From Sipunculus nudus (lineage: Eukaryota > Annelida > Sipuncula > Golfingiida > Sipunculidae): a stretch of DNA of 64,000 nt. The position numbers were made by a program, and so were the translations under genes. Under the pieces are notes generated by a model. That model saw only the letters and a list, made by a program, of their open reading frames with translations. It had not been told where the DNA came from and did not search any database. The stretch covers positions 42,113,079-42,177,078 of the forward strand of contig CM049309.1 of the NCBI GenBank assembly GCA_026874595.1, read 5' to 3'. Below, piece by piece: positions 1 to 15,215 of this stretch; position 1 is the stretch's first letter; the number at the start of each line of letters is the position of its first letter.

Positions 1-1948
1 CGTGGACTGTGGCTGGTTCAGAAGCAGTTTTCAGAGAAACATCTGCTGCAATATCTTCCAAGTTGGCGAAAGTTGTCTTTAAACCAAATTTGCTGTTAAA
101 GTTTGTCATATCATCCTTATTTGCCTCAGCATTCAGTTGGATGTTCGTGTTCTTTCCATGGGCAAATGTTAGGCTGGTTTCTACGCTGCCTCGTTTGTTA
201 TAGCGGACGTCAACATTGGTGCTAATCCTATTGTATCCAAAAGGTCTGATTGTGGTTTTTCCTTGAACACGTCGGCCCCAGTAAGATGATCTGTGTCTGC
301 CATCGATGTCGAGAAGTGCTTTCTCACCGTTCAGGTCTAGTTCCAAACGAGAGTCAAGCTTTCCATTTTCCAGTTCGTGCTTCCATGTAGTGGCAATGTG
401 CTTTGCGGCTTCGAAGGGGGTCTTGATTTCAACATTTCCTTGATGCTTGGAGAGAACTCCTTCATTCTTCACATTCATTGAAGCTGAAGCATGTTTGTCC
501 ATCCATTGACCATTTAGCAAGCTACTATACTGTGTTCCGTCATCCTCATGTTTCCCAACCAATGTAACCTTTTCTACATTTGTAAATGGACTGGTGAACT
601 TGATGTGGCCCTGCAAGTCTCTGTTGTTTTTGCCTCCTTTGTTCACGCCTTGAATATCAATGGTCACTGTCTTGCCATACATAGATGCAGATGTCACAGT
701 TTGCACAGTTTCCTTATCCTTTCTGTACGTTCCCTGAATAGACGCTTCGGGGATTAGGGCGGTGGTGGTCTTCAGAGTAACAGTACCTTGTACATTCTGC
801 CTGTACTTGTAGAGTGAGACAGAACCGGTGCTTGATATTTCAATCTTGTGCTCGTTCCATTCAGCTGCTAGGTTGGTGTTGAGGTCGTCGTTCTTAAATT
901 TGTAGGTGGTTTGTAGCTGGAGTTTCTTGGCAATGGCAAAAGGTGTAGAGACTACGCTGGTCATCTCTGCATTACTCCATCTGCCATTTCTCTTCACGGA
1001 GTTGCTAGCAGTTACGGTCATGTCTGGTGCCCAAGTAAAATCTGCCTCTGAGGACATGGTAGTGCCATCGTCTTTGTGTCCGGCATGAAGTTTCAGATGC
1101 TCATATTTGCTGAATGGGGTTGTGATGCGAACAGTGCCATCATATCTGCTGCTGCGACCAGACACCTTCATCGATACCTCGGCATCACTAGCGATCTTTT
1201 GTCCTTTGTCCCAAGACACTTCTGCATGTGATGAATACTTCATGTCAGTCACTCTCTGGTCGAGCAGGGCCCGGATAGTACGCGCTGGGTGGCTGACCTT
1301 CAGGTGAGCTTCCAGGTTCTTGATATCAGCCTTCACTCGGCCATCAATGATCATCTTCTTGCTCTTATCGTTGTCAGCATCCCACAGGGTGATGATCCTA
1401 CCTCCATATGTATCATCATTGTGTATGGTGCCAGAAATGGAAGCGGTGATATGACGGGCAGGGTAGGAAATATCAATGTTACCCTTACCAGAACCGACCG
1501 CGAGGTTGTAAGCCAGAGAGGAAGCATAGGTCTTCTGCTGGTGTTGTGTCTGGAACTTTCCATAGAAGTTCATTGGGTCCAGTGATACGCTTGCAGCCAA
1601 GGTAGATGGTTCTCCAGTAGGCCACTGTAGCTCAGTGTTGATCTCATGCTTGATGCCCTGGGCCTTGTAGTTGCTGATCATCTTGATCTGTTGCTTCTTT
1701 TGCCACTGAGCAGTCATCTCATGATGGTACATGTTTCCAGTTCCCTCTTCAAACAATTCGATGAGGCGGAGTTGACGTCCAGGATATTCAAGAGACAAGT
1801 CAGCATTGAAGCGTCTTGGACTTTCAGTCTTCTTCTGGACAAAGACGTTGATCCTGACATCATCTTTAGGAGTGTAGCTGATGACAGCCTGTGTCTTCAC
1901 CTCATCAGGTGTATGACGATGAGATGTCTTGGTCTGGGTATTGATGTT
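1..1948 (-). CDS. Lipoprotein exon 20: very long beta-strand exon, runs off the window
   Basis: At least 1,948 bp open in one frame, residues 1275-1923, with no stop. Begins NINTQTKTSHRHTPDEVKTQ and ends at the window edge near KTASEPQSTA. The sequence is a long run of amphipathic strands of about 10-15 residues (for example LEAHLKVSHPARTIRALLDQ and LAYNLAVGSGKGNIDISYPA), with recurring 'TPF...' turns. Such an uninterrupted exon coding for the lipid-binding beta region is typical of apolipophorin/apoB relatives. Codon use and GC content are clearly higher than in the flanking introns. Confidence 0.92.
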
Positions 1949-4900
1949 CTGAAAGAAGCAACAGTATGATATAGCGTCCAAGTTCATTTAAAGTATATGA
2001 TCAATAAATGTTGTTCCATGTCACATAACCTAATTTTAGACTGCAGTTATATCAAACTAAAGAGTAAATTTATTTTTCTATGTCATTTAAAACCACATAA
2101 GTTTAAACAATTAAATTAACTTTTACAAAAGAGTAAAATAATTTGCAAATGAAAAACTATTTTATCAGCATAAAAGTGAATAAAAGATTATGTTCAAACA
2201 TTAAAGCTTAAAGGATTCCGATAAAGGTAGTCTTTAAAGAGAGTAAATTGTAAATAAGCATGATTTCTCTCTCATCCTACTTTGTTTTTACTAAACATTT
2301 TTTGCCATTGGGCGATGTACTCACCATGCCTTTGAAGATGAATTTGGCTGTGTGGTCGACCATGATCTGGGAGTCCTTGCTGATGAAGCGGCCGTTCTGT
2401 TTGAAGAATATCCTCTTGTTGGGATCTTTTAGGTTGTCGCCATACATTACGCTGATGGTGTTGTCAAGAAGCCTTCTGTTCATGTTGAGGGTGCCATCAG
2501 CTTCCACGTTAAATGCTGGGAACTGCGTGCTCTGGAAGGCGCTGAAAATATTGATAGGAAATAATATATTAACTGTATAATATATATATTTTAATATATA
2601 TATATATAAATAATTAAAGCATATTGCCTTTAGGTGTGAATGTATTTATGCAAGCCCCAAATCCAAGACACTTTTAAAGTAAATGTTTGATGGTGGAAAT
2701 ACACCACAGTATATATTACAAGCACGATTTAATATGCCATTACTTACATTTACCACCAAGGACCCCCTAATTAATTATATGATTTATGCATCTGACGAAT
2801 AATTAGGATAAACTGAAACTTACACATTGGCGGAGTACTTCTTGTTGAAGGCCCTGCTGTTGTCTCTGGTTTTCAAGTTGAACACCATTTTGTGCATCTT
2901 CTTGGTGAAGAGGTTGTAGTTCACACCGAATCGGCTCCTGATGTTCCCGTCCCTGGCATCAGCATAACCAAGCAACTTGGCACTGCCCATGTGGGAGTTC
3001 AACTGCATGTTGGTATCAATGCGGGTCTTCTTGTTGCTACCGCTGCGCTCCATCACTCCTACACCATGGATAAATAATACACATTAATAATTAGATTAAT
3101 AAATATTATCAGGATACATTATTAATTATATTTACTATTAATCTGATCATCAATGATATCGAAATTTGTTTATTAATTTTATTTATAATTTTGGATGGGA
3201 GGTATAAATACTTACGCCATCACATTCTGATATATGTTTTTCAATATCTGCTTGAAATTATATGAAACATCAGCTATTAAGCTACAAACTATTAAAATGA
3301 TGCTCACCCTTAAACGACAGGGGTTCCTTGAAGATGTTCTGGGCTGAGAGGTCAGCGCTGATCTGGTTGGTGAGATATCTTGCGTTGCCGCTGATGGACA
3401 CTGGTTTGATCTGGGGTGCTTTGACCTGGATGACGGGAGAGATCTTGATTCCCTGTCCGCTGGAGTCTACTTGAGCTTCCAGGACGATGGAGTACTCCTG
3501 AGTCTGGTCCAGCATGAAGCGGGCGCTCAGTCTTTTCATGACGTCAGTGTAAGTGACGGCACCTGCAAACATTTACGTTATAACGCATCAATGTACCTGA
3601 ATTGTAAAAACTATAACCAGTAAGTATCATCAGTATACTATTATATATAAGTAACTGAATATAAACGTTTTTAAATGAGTAGCTTTATATCTTATTATCA
3701 TCATAGGCTCTTACTTTTTATATATATTTTCTATCAGTTGAATTAAAAATCTTTATCAAATATGCTTCAGGTCATAACGAGAAGATTCTACGATATCATA
3801 TCAGCATTTTCAAATATCTAACTGGAGGTCACGCATTTCACCTAATAACATTATTAAATATTTACTTACCACCAATTGCAACCCTCTTCCAGGGAGTCTT
3901 GACCTCGAAGTTGATGTTCTTCTGGCTCGGGTGGATAAGGAAGTCGAAGAGAAGTTGACGGTCGACCTTAGAACCTGGAGTGTTGAAGGCCAGGCGGGCA
4001 ACGTGCTTCAGGGACTTCTTTCCAGCGACGTTCTCCTGTAGAAATAAACCCAGAGTGTGGTATTGTACAAAGGGCGGTGTATCTAGGGGAATATTACTTA
4101 AAGTGTTTCGTATAAGGGAAAAATATCAATTGGTCTGTTTTTCATTTAGGTAATGCTGAATGTGTATGTAAAATATTACTTCAATAATCGAGATAAATAA
4201 TATTTTCCGAAGAAAAATATAATTTTGCCTAATGTATATCTTGATTCTCTCTACAATGTCGACCCTAAACATTACAGGTAGATGAAATAGTTAAATACTG
4301 CAAAATATACTGTATAGTTTGACATATAAAAAGAAATACTTGTACGAATTATTATATCAAAATACTGACCTTGATGGACTGGACGCGGGCCTCGAACTCG
4401 TACAGGCTGTGGGAGTCGGTCTTAACCAGAGTGACCTTAGCGGTGGCTGGGCCAGTCATTGGGAAGAGGGGTGCATCACTTCCGGCACGGGAGAAGGCCA
4501 GCTCGCCGCACACCTTCAGGCCGAGAGCCTTTTCCAGACGTTCTCCTGTGCATTTCTTCACATCAAATCGGTTGTCAATGATCAGTGGCTGGGGGCGGGG
4601 CTTCTCGCGGTGGAGCAGGAAGAATTTGCTCCTATAATGAAGAAACCAGGCATTATCAATCAACTTAAAGCTCACACCTTTTATAAGATTATTCGTATAA
4701 TCTTAAACGTATTTATATAACGATATTTGAGAACTAGTCCCATATTTTGCTACAGTATATTTAATGTTAAAGTATCTCAACTACCAAAGCATTACAGTTT
4801 AAACTGCCCAAGATAAACCAAAAACAATTTGAATTTTATTGATAAGTTTTTAATTATCTGCATTGACTGACAAACGGGCAAACGGACAAAGTTTCGTCAT

Positions 4901-5551
4901 TAACAACAAAAATCACTTACTGCACATCGAGGACCTGCATGGTCTCCTCAGGCATGTTGAACTTGGCGGTCAGGACTCGGCTGTCCTCAAGCTTGAACTT
5001 GCCCTCCACAGCTGTGGAGGAGTGGAGAGTGCTGACCATCTGTAGACCGGTGCGGGCATGGAAAGCATCCACACTCATCATGCTGGAGATCTCGATAGCA
5101 CCGCTGTCAATTTGGTAAGGACATACATGTACTACCACAACAATCCCCTTTAACATTACATTCATTAAATCAATTTACCATGAAATAAAATAAATACTTG
5201 AATCCGACAAGCCGAGAGGGACCGATACAAATTGCCAGATAAGCCAGATATGCTTATGCGTCGGCTCCAATGTATCAATTTGACTCAACAAAAATAAGAA
5301 TTAAGCGTATGCTCAATTTTCATTTTCAAATTGTAGAAATGTCTTTTCAACACATGTTTACGTGTGCCTTTAAACAAGAGATTAGTTGTAAAGGTAAACG
5401 CATGTTACAATTAACTAAACGGCTGAACTGCAAGCGAATCCTCTCTGTACAACTGGCAGACAATGATAGATAAAAAAAAAATGCAAAAATACTTTCCAAC
5501 ACGTATATCCGTAAAGCTCTGCACAATTCTTTGACATATATATATATATAT

Positions 5552-5608
<57 letters not shown>

Positions 5609-8600
5609 CTTACTCTGAGAGACAAAATAGTAGCTCAACTGAGAGATAAAAAATAATTGTCCTACCTTGGCTTGATGTGGCCATCGATGTCTACACTTCT
5701 TGGGCTGGTGCCCAGTTTCCTCAGATCCATTTTTCCGGCGATGTTTACATTGACGGTCGCCGTACCATTCACAGCCAGCTTGAGGGGCAGACCGGCCGCG
5801 GTTGGCACGGTCACTGAGCTATCTAGGAACATGTAACTGCGGCTGAAGGACACCTGATGGTCCTGGGCCAGCTGGATGAGCAGCTCAAGGATATTGAACT
5901 CTCCTCCCTTCTTGTTCTTCACATCTCCGAAGTCCATGTAAGTCAGATCGTTACCGAAGATCCTCATGTACAAGGCGCCTTTGAGGTCATCCTCTGGTTT
6001 TTGGTTATACTGCAAATTAAAAAAAATATAAGATGAACGTCTAATAAAAACATTACTTTTAGGTCCTAATTAGAAATGCTTAGCTCAGTATTTGACTTCC
6101 CTATCATTATAAAATATTTTTGCCCGAGAAACGATCCTTATTTACTTATTAATGATTGATTTTTTATTGGTAAATTATGTTCCAAAATCAATATACTTAG
6201 TTGTTAAAAGAATATGAGAGATACGTTATTTTTTAGGTAGACTAAGGTGGACACCTAAAACAATGCTTAATTCCTTTATTTTAAACAAGATAATAGAAAC
6301 TGCAAATGACAAACTACCTTTTCGTGGAGTTTTTCGGCTTGTCCTGGGCTGCTCACGGACCTCTTCTCACGTTGCGCCTTTTGGAATGTTTTTCTCAGGT
6401 AGCCGTCGGGGCCCAGCATGGTCTCAAGCAGACGGTCCACGCCCTCAACACGGCCTCCGATCTCGAGAAGGTTCATGGAGTGACCGAACACGTCCACGGT
6501 CAAGTTCAGCATGCCAGAACGAGGCACGTAACTCTTCTGAGACCAGATCATGTTGGACTCCATCTACCGGGATAAACAATTTTTTTTTCATTTTCTCGAA
6601 AGTTGTATGTATGTGTAAATTAATAATCCAATAGGCCTTATAGAGAAATATTCAGACGTTTTATCATTAATTAACTGATTAAAATCATTTCCAAAATAAA
6701 TGGGTTTCTGTTTTTGAAGTCACGGACTCCAGCACTGAATTGTTAAAAAATTAAACAAATGGCTCCACCTTGTGGCGGACTGAGTAACGAAAATTTATCA
6801 CATTGTAACATTATGTATAACTTCATGATCCATATGGTAGTGACATCTTGTGACAAAATGTAAAAGCTTTGTGGCTGTCTTATGTACACACCCAAAAGGG
6901 GAGAGAGAAAATAAGTCATAAACGTAAGGAAAATATTTGCTGAGTGAGACAGGAAATAAAGCCTACCTTTCCTCCCACGTTGAGACTGTGGAACATGTAT
7001 GACTTCTCGTAGTTCCTGGAGAACTTTCTCTTGTCCATGTCAAATTCATTCATCAGCTTATGGTCGCGCAGGATGCTGGCGATGTCCTTCTTGAATGAGT
7101 CGTGTGTCTCCTGAAGGTTGGTCAGGTGAGTCCAGATGAAGGAGCCGACCTGGTTGACCTCCTCGCTCTCAAGGATCTGTTTCACATCCATCAGGGTGGA
7201 GCGGCTTGGGCAGACCATCAGGCCGAGGTAGGCTGAGATCCTGAGCTCGCTGTCCTCGTCCGTGTTCTGGAGAACTTCCATCAGGCCAGAGCGCTGAAAC
7301 AGAGCATAACGGATAAAATCAGTAAACTAATCTTCACTGAGCCCAAACTCCAACATAATTACAAAACAGAGTGGAAGTATATGTAAAATTATCCTAAGGA
7401 ATCATTATTTTCACACAGGATCATTGCAAAGAACAGATTAACTAGTAAACATAATGATTTGATCCCGGGATTTTGACAACCAAGCTATAGGTTTTGTATG
7501 AACATCTAAGCAAATTGTCAAGAAAATATGTTGTTTTGGAACAATTTTGGTTGGAAAATCTAAAATTCAGATAAAGTGGCCACCATATTTGTTGGTTTTA
7601 ATTGTTTGGGGTTATAGCGGAGTTTGAGCAGGTTAATTCATTTCCAAACCCTTTAAAATTTTCAATGTTTCTGAAACGATAAAGTGAACATTTACAAAAT
7701 AGAGAACTGGTCGTTTACCTGGTTGTCGCATGGCATGCGGCGCATGGCGTCAATGGCGAGAACTCTTGTCTCGATGGGGTTCTTGTAGTCACTGAAGCAG
7801 CGCTTCAGATTCTGGAAGGCGCCGGAGGAAGCTGGGATGTTGCCAAGAGCCTTCAGGGACAGCATCACCTGCACCGACAATAAACTTTATCTTAAAAATA
7901 AATCCCCCGTAATTGCATCAAGTTTAATGTCTAGCTGTCTCTCCGTTCAACGAGATAAACATTCAGGTTTATTCAGGATTGCGGTCGCATATAAATACAT
8001 CATAATTAGTCACTATAAATTTGATTAAGTTTTGAATAAATATATAAAAATGAAGGCAATTAATATTTAATTAGATTTGGAATATGATTGAAAGGGGTGT
8101 TTACCTTTCTTTTTTCAGGAGCTGTGTTGAATTTGCATGAGGAGCCGAGGTTTTGCTTGAGGACCGTCACGATTTCTTGAACGTGGGCGTTCTCATGGCA
8201 GCGCGTGTCATGGCGGCAGAAGCTGTTTACCAAAGCGGATACGGGTAGCAGGGTCTTCTCTTGTTGCTTCAAGCTCAGCAGTCCCTGAAAACAAGATTTC
8301 GTACATTACAGTGCATTACAGTACATTTTGTATATTACAATATTATTTGTTCTATGGAACAAGTAGAGTTCTTTGAAAAGCGTAAATCTTCAGCCAATAA
8401 TTAAAAAGAAATAATTGTAATTATTTTCAGGCATCGCATTCCACAATGCAACGTTAAACAAGGAATATTCAAGATATTCAACTTCCTTCAAATGAGCCAT
8501 GCTATATATGCATTTATACATTATGTCTACAAAGCACATTTCGCCTTAAATGGAATACGCTGCATTGTTTTATATACCGAATTTTATATTCGATATATTA

Positions 8601-11600
8601 TGGTACTATATTATACACTTTTGACTGTTCTGGATACATAATTGAAGTGAGATCTGAGACTGACCTTTGCCTCGCGGATCATGTCTGCGTCAGGCTTGTT
8701 GATGAAGGCCAGAGAGCTGAGCCACATGGCAACCCTGCTCTCCTCCACCTTCTCAAGGGCCATCAGGTCACGCATGAACGACACGGAAGCCGCGGTGTTC
8801 ACCATGGGCAGAGCGTCCTGGAAGTACTTCCTGTGAACAAAGGTCAGTATGCTAATCAGTTACTACTAAATAGAATTTGACGTTTTTTTTCCAACATTAC
8901 ATTAAGTTTACTTTCATAAATCAACATGAACACTGAAATTTTAAGCAAGTAAAAATATTTTTTTATTATTCTTCCTTTTACATTTACTTTATATTCAACA
9001 TTTTCTACAAGAACATACATAATGTATAATGAAAGAAAAACATAATAAATAAAAATTAAAAAAAAATATTATTTCAAACGAATTAATATTTACGTCACCG
9101 CCATAGATCTACATACCTGGCGTTGTCGCAATACTTGGAAGTATGGAGCTGCCTGTGCAGCGCCTGCATGTTGCTGGTTTCCAGGTGTCTGAGGGTGTAG
9201 ACGAGCTGAGAGAACTTGGTGGGCGTGTCTGGCTGGACTGCGTCATGGCCACACAGTTCTTGGATCAGCTGCTGAGCTTTCTCAGTCTGGCTGGCACGGT
9301 CAGCCTCAGTGGCGCTGTGGTCAAAGAGGAGAGTGGTGCGGGCCCCGACCGGAACTGAAAGTCAAACGTTCAACAGTTCTATAGTCAGGTCAGTCATTAA
9401 GTTCTAAATCAAATATTCTTAATTAATTGTGAATAATATCAGGTTCTTCTCAAATGCTTGAGATAAATATTAAATATTTTATTGTATATTACGTACGGTT
9501 CCCTGATTTCTTCAGGAAATTTGAAGAAAAAAACATTGAAAACTATGAAATATTGTTTACAGAACACCTATCAAAACACCGGAGTTTCCTTGTTTCTAAA
9601 GGCACACAGCGCCAAACAGTTTATATGTAAGGTACCGTATATACTGAAAGAAGCAGAGATTATTTACGAAATATGAAACGAAAATAAGGCCAGGGGCGGA
9701 TCCAGGATTTAGGAAAAGGGGGGGTCCAACCCAGGAGGACTTATGAAAATCCTAGAAAAAGGTCATCACGCCTGGAAAAGGGGGGGTCCAGGCCGCAAAA
9801 TTACGTCTAAAAACCCTTAAAAAAGGTTGCTTCAGGTGAAAAAGGGGGGGTCCGGACCCCCTGGACCCCCCCCCCCCCCCTGGATCCGCTTCTGGAGGCT
9901 CACCATTTCCAGAAGTAGTGCTGAGCTGGCGGACGAAAGATAACTTCTGGTTGGTGACAGTGGTGGCGCCACTGTCTTTGTTGGAGAATGGTCTGAACAC
10001 ATGGGCTTCGCGACACGTGGTGCTGATCAGGTGACCGTTTGGTCTCACTGTCTGCTCACACGTGTGTGTACTTTTCATCAGAGGCAAGGACTGGACATCC
10101 TGTCAGGGAAGAAATAAGGTTCTACTCATTCATATGTCGTAAAACCCGTAACTTTAGAAATATACAGATACAATATTTAAACATTTGCATGACATACAGG
10201 TGACAAATAAATCACACTGCAAAAGTTTTACCCCAATAGTACTCGATCTATATTATTTATTAAAGCTATTTGACAAGCACTCTCATAATAAGTAAAGACA
10301 TAGCAATTGAATCTTTTGGTTTAAATGCTCAGGATCTAAGATCATTATGAAACAAGGAGAAACATCTAAATACGTAAGAAAAAATTAAAATAGTATGAAC
10401 TGTATTAAGAGAACTACAACATGAAATGTTCAAAAACATGAAAATATGAATAAACTATGTAACTTTGGTACTGGCGTGACTTACCGAGGATACCCTGTAT
10501 GGTGTAGCCTGAAGGGTGGTTCGGGCACCCTGTCTATCGGTGCATCCGAGGAGATTCTTCGTCTTCTGGACGGTCACGCTGCCCGATCCACTGTGTGTGA
10601 TCTTGTAATCAGCCTGGCAGTTGCCGGCCACGTCAGTCTGAAAATAAACGAGAAGTCTCAAACTGTCAGGATCAAGGGCATTGAAAACATGAAGTCAATA
10701 CATTGGTAGTGTCCAGATCAAAGGAACTATAGGGTAAAGTTATATAGATAAATGAGAAATATATTGATTTGCAAACTACTCTTGTGGGTGTGTGCAAATT
10801 TAATATAATAAAACTACCAGATACATTACTGTATCCACCAGCGTCTCCCGCGGAACGCGGGAATTCAATGCCTTTTACCCACGAGTATTTTTTTACACAG
10901 ATATGTGATTAACAATGCAAAACAGAGAAATAATATTATGTATCTCTCATATGGTCACCATCTTTGATGAGCAACTGACACAAATATATTATGCCTTGGA
11001 TTATTTACCCCAGAAAATTATGCAAATTCCTGAGTCAAGTTGAAATTGTCTATATCTGAATTGCGACACTGAAATTTGAGGAACTTTCAGATTTCGTAGT
11101 ATTAATTGTAACAGGTATTTAGATGTATATAACTATCTGACCTCGGTAACAGCATGGTCCTTGTCCATCGTCTCCATGGAGCTTTGGTATGTAGACAGGA
11201 TGCCACGCTTCACGTTCAGTACCCACACGGGTTCTTCCCGGGCAGCGCACAGCGTCTCCACTCGGCCATCTTGGAAGGCGAAGCGGAGAGGGCGCTGTTC
11301 AAGAGCTTGCCGGAAGTCGTCATGGTTCTGTGCTAGCTGTCGGCTTGCGAGATTCCTTGGGTCAGAGTCTTCGAGGACTACGTTTTTGAGCTGCAAAACA
11401 TGACAATTATTGGACCTGATCTAAAAACCAACACACGCTACATTAGACAAAGTGTTAAGCGAATGTATCCTTTACGTACATAGACAACAGACCTACTCTT
11501 CATTTATGTATGTACCAATAATGTTTAGCTTCCAGAAACAATAATGTATTGAAAAAAACTGTGACATATTCACAGGGCTGGATCCCTAGGGGGATAACAA

Positions 11601-14600
11601 TCCCTTCTTACAACCTTGACAAAATATTCAGTTTTTTCTTCAATGTAGTAAAATTCAGTCATCTCAGTATTATTATAAAATTAAATAAAATAAAAATAAA
11701 TTACCTGTAACCACTCTATTATTTGACTCGTGATAAAAACATGCTTGGTTGACTTTTCATGAATCAATTCAAAGCACCCCCCCCCCCTTTGAAAAAACAA
11801 ATACAAATGCTTATACAAATGCTGTATATAGCCATGCAAATTACGGGACCCTTTTCGACTACATTGCTAAATTAAATATTTTTCCACAGTTGTACAACAG
11901 ATTTACTCACATGTAACACGTGTTCACAAGGAGACAGGACTTCAATGTTTGCTGTAGCAGTGATGTGGAGACTGGAGTGCTCCTGTGCTGCTCCCACAAG
12001 GGTGGTCCATGTGTCTGACTCATATCGAAATTCGTAGGTCTTTCCCTGGTCGTATCCGAATTTGGTGCTAGCTGTAAGGTCAAACAACGGTCTCATAATG
12101 GCATCCCTACATGGGATTTATTGGTGCCTCCGACAGGAGGATATGTGTTCATTTCCGTTCGTAAGTGTATGTTTGTGTGTGTGTGTGTGTTCAAAATAAC
12201 TCATGAACGGAATCTCCTGAAATTTTCATTGCATTTCAGGAAGGGGCCAATGAAGAGCCGATTAGAATTTGGTGTCAGTCCGTAAAAGATCCGGATCCAG
12301 GACCGTCTTCAAGGAATATTCATGTATGTACATTTACTTATGAATGAACTTGGAAATATGGGTCGAATAAAAGATTGCAAACAATGCACAAAAAATTAGC
12401 ATCCCTCAACGGGGACACCTCACATGGCGGAGGCTTGTATTCCATGGAATGCAGATTTCTAGTTTCTCTTGGTTGAAAATTGTATAAATACCAAAGTTTA
12501 ACTACCAGAAGGTTAGTGTATGTTTCAAAATTAGCAAATTAAATTTTTTCTACTGTCAACTAAATTTCAAATAGTCTATGTAAATTTCAAACATATACAA
12601 ATGGAGTCTAGCGTATTCAAACGTTGACAGAATAAAAACTCCATAAAGCAATCTTTTTTTCATCGTGTTTGTTTAAGTAGTTTTCGCATACTGCAAAGAT
12701 TCCTGTGGTAATTCAAATGGATTCCTATCATATAGATATATAGATAAGGTAAGTTTTTCCAGATTTTATATTCTGTCATATAATCGAGTGATCAGATCCT
12801 GGTATGTTCGCTGCTGTGATATCGATATATAAAATTGAATTGGGCATGGATAAAATAAAGCAAAAAAACATGGCACGATTAAATTAACTTCTGTTTACGA
12901 AGAAGTATAAAATTAATATTTTTTTTAGATCTCAGTGACATAGGATAACCAGTAAAGGACGGGTTTCACGCGCTCCGGCAGTGGTTTCATTCACAGATGA
13001 ACGTGATGTCTACGGCCTTGAACTCTCTGTCCGTATGCTGATTCTAAATCACAATGAACGGTTAGAGACATTACTATATTGGGCTCATGGTTTTCTACAC
13101 ATTATTTCTAGTCGACATTCCAGGGTTTTTACGGGTGTCTGGTAGGCGTATTAGCGCCCTGAGACCAGCACTTATTCTTTTGGCCACCGACTGCCGCCGC
13201 TTTCTGCACCAGCACACCCGAACTACACACGTAGCTGACAGATGCTGCCATCGTATAATTATTACTTCTTAGACAGCGCAAGCTGCAATATAACATGGGT
13301 CCGTTTATTCAAGACTAAATTAACCATGCGCAGACGGAAGGCACAGGCTAGCACAGCTCATTTTCAGGTTGTCCGCATTTGACCCGGCGTTGAAGAAAAA
13401 AAATACAGCCCGGGTTTTGACATATAGACATAATTAAATGTCTCAGATGCCCGCGACGGTGACAGTCCACAGCCCGGGGGCTAGACTTATAGCTGATGTC
13501 TTTGGTAACGGAATAATCCAGATTCTTTAGCTATTATATCCACAATGAGAACAGCATGTTTCACTGTGTGTCTGCTGGAACTCGAATAACATTTATAACA
13601 GGCCAAAATCTGCCGCATGAATTACGAACTTTTATCTCCACTGTGACTGTGTATATGCGCCCATAGCCCGTTACAGCGACTTGATGACCGGAGGGGGGAA
13701 AGTCACTGTCACATGGTCAAATTATATAAATACTGGAGCATAACGTGGTCTGAATCCTTCCCACAAACAATAAATACGACTAAATATCTCATTGTACGGG
13801 CACCTCTATATTAAGGGAACCTCCATATTTAGGGCATCTCTATATTAAGGTTTTCTCTGTTTTACGGGTTACTTGGTATTACGGGAACCTTTGTATTACC
13901 GGAACCTCTGTTTTAAGGTAACACCTATATTACGGGAACCTCTGTATTACGGGCACCTCATATATAACGGGAACCTCTGTATTTAGGGCACCTTGAAATT
14001 ACGGGAATCTCTGTTTTAAGGGAACCCAATATTTTAGGCACTAAAGGCGGTCACGTGGACAGGTTTTATAGATTTGATTTAAGAGTTAGATATCCTCCAT
14101 AATATAGATACTTCTTTCCATTACGAGCAAATCCCGGGGGCCGGACAAATATCCCTAATAAAGCGGCTCCAATGATATTTATATGCAAAATATTCCCACA
14201 CCTTTGACTCTTAATACAGCATCATGCAGGACGCATATATATGAATAATGATTTCACAAATAATGCTAATAAATTCATGAAGCAAATTTATCTCATTATA
14301 TATGCATATTGATTCTTGTAGGCAAGAACTGCAAATTGCAAGGGACCTGTCTGGCAATGTAACATCGAGACTGCTGTGTACAAGAGACTAAGATTTCCAT
14401 GAACTTTCCATGTCGGCATATAAACTAACGAAATTATATGCATTTGGATATTAAACTGATAATTTGATTTGGAGCATACCTATGCTGTTAAATATGAGCT
14501 AATTGGCAGCAAGTAATGCACGCCTTTGAAAACGCGGTATCTTCAAGCTATCCAAGACCCCTCCTTATAATATTACGCATTATATCTGACTGCTCGGTAA

Positions 14601-15172
14601 TCAAATTTAACACAAGTTCTGATTTAGACTATACCTGGGTGCCGCCCGTGGATGACCAAACAGGGTATATATACATTTAAATAAGAGACCAGGTGTCAAA
14701 GTTTATGCCCTTCATTATCAGTTTAGGGACTTATCTATTTTGTCGGTTATCACCGGGGCAGGGATTAACATCGTTTCTACCTGGCAGCTCTAATCAGGGG
14801 ACGTCGTATACGTAACTGGTAGGTACAGAGTGGTTACAAATGGCACCCCCTATCTCTCGTTGTCAGCTGATGGACTGCGGCCCCATGTTAAAGTCAACCA
14901 CAATTTACAATGTTATGGCACTGAGCCAGCTGATGGTGGAAAGAAAGCCCAGCAATTCGGTGTTCTTATATACCTCCACGTGTGGTGTGTGTGTGTGTGT
15001 GTGTACGCGTGTGAACGTGTTTGACTACATATTTGTGGAACCTTTCCATTTATATTACCTGAATTTTCCTATGTTAATATTTAAGCTTAAATTTTGCTTC
15101 ATATACTATAGTATTACACTTCAATTATATAACATTGGGAATATAACTTTAACGTTTCATAGAAAAAACTCG

Positions 15173-15215
<43 letters not shown>

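Noticed and set aside
5347-5638. Frames coding for long Ile-Tyr runs
   Set aside because: Translation of the (TA)n microsatellite.
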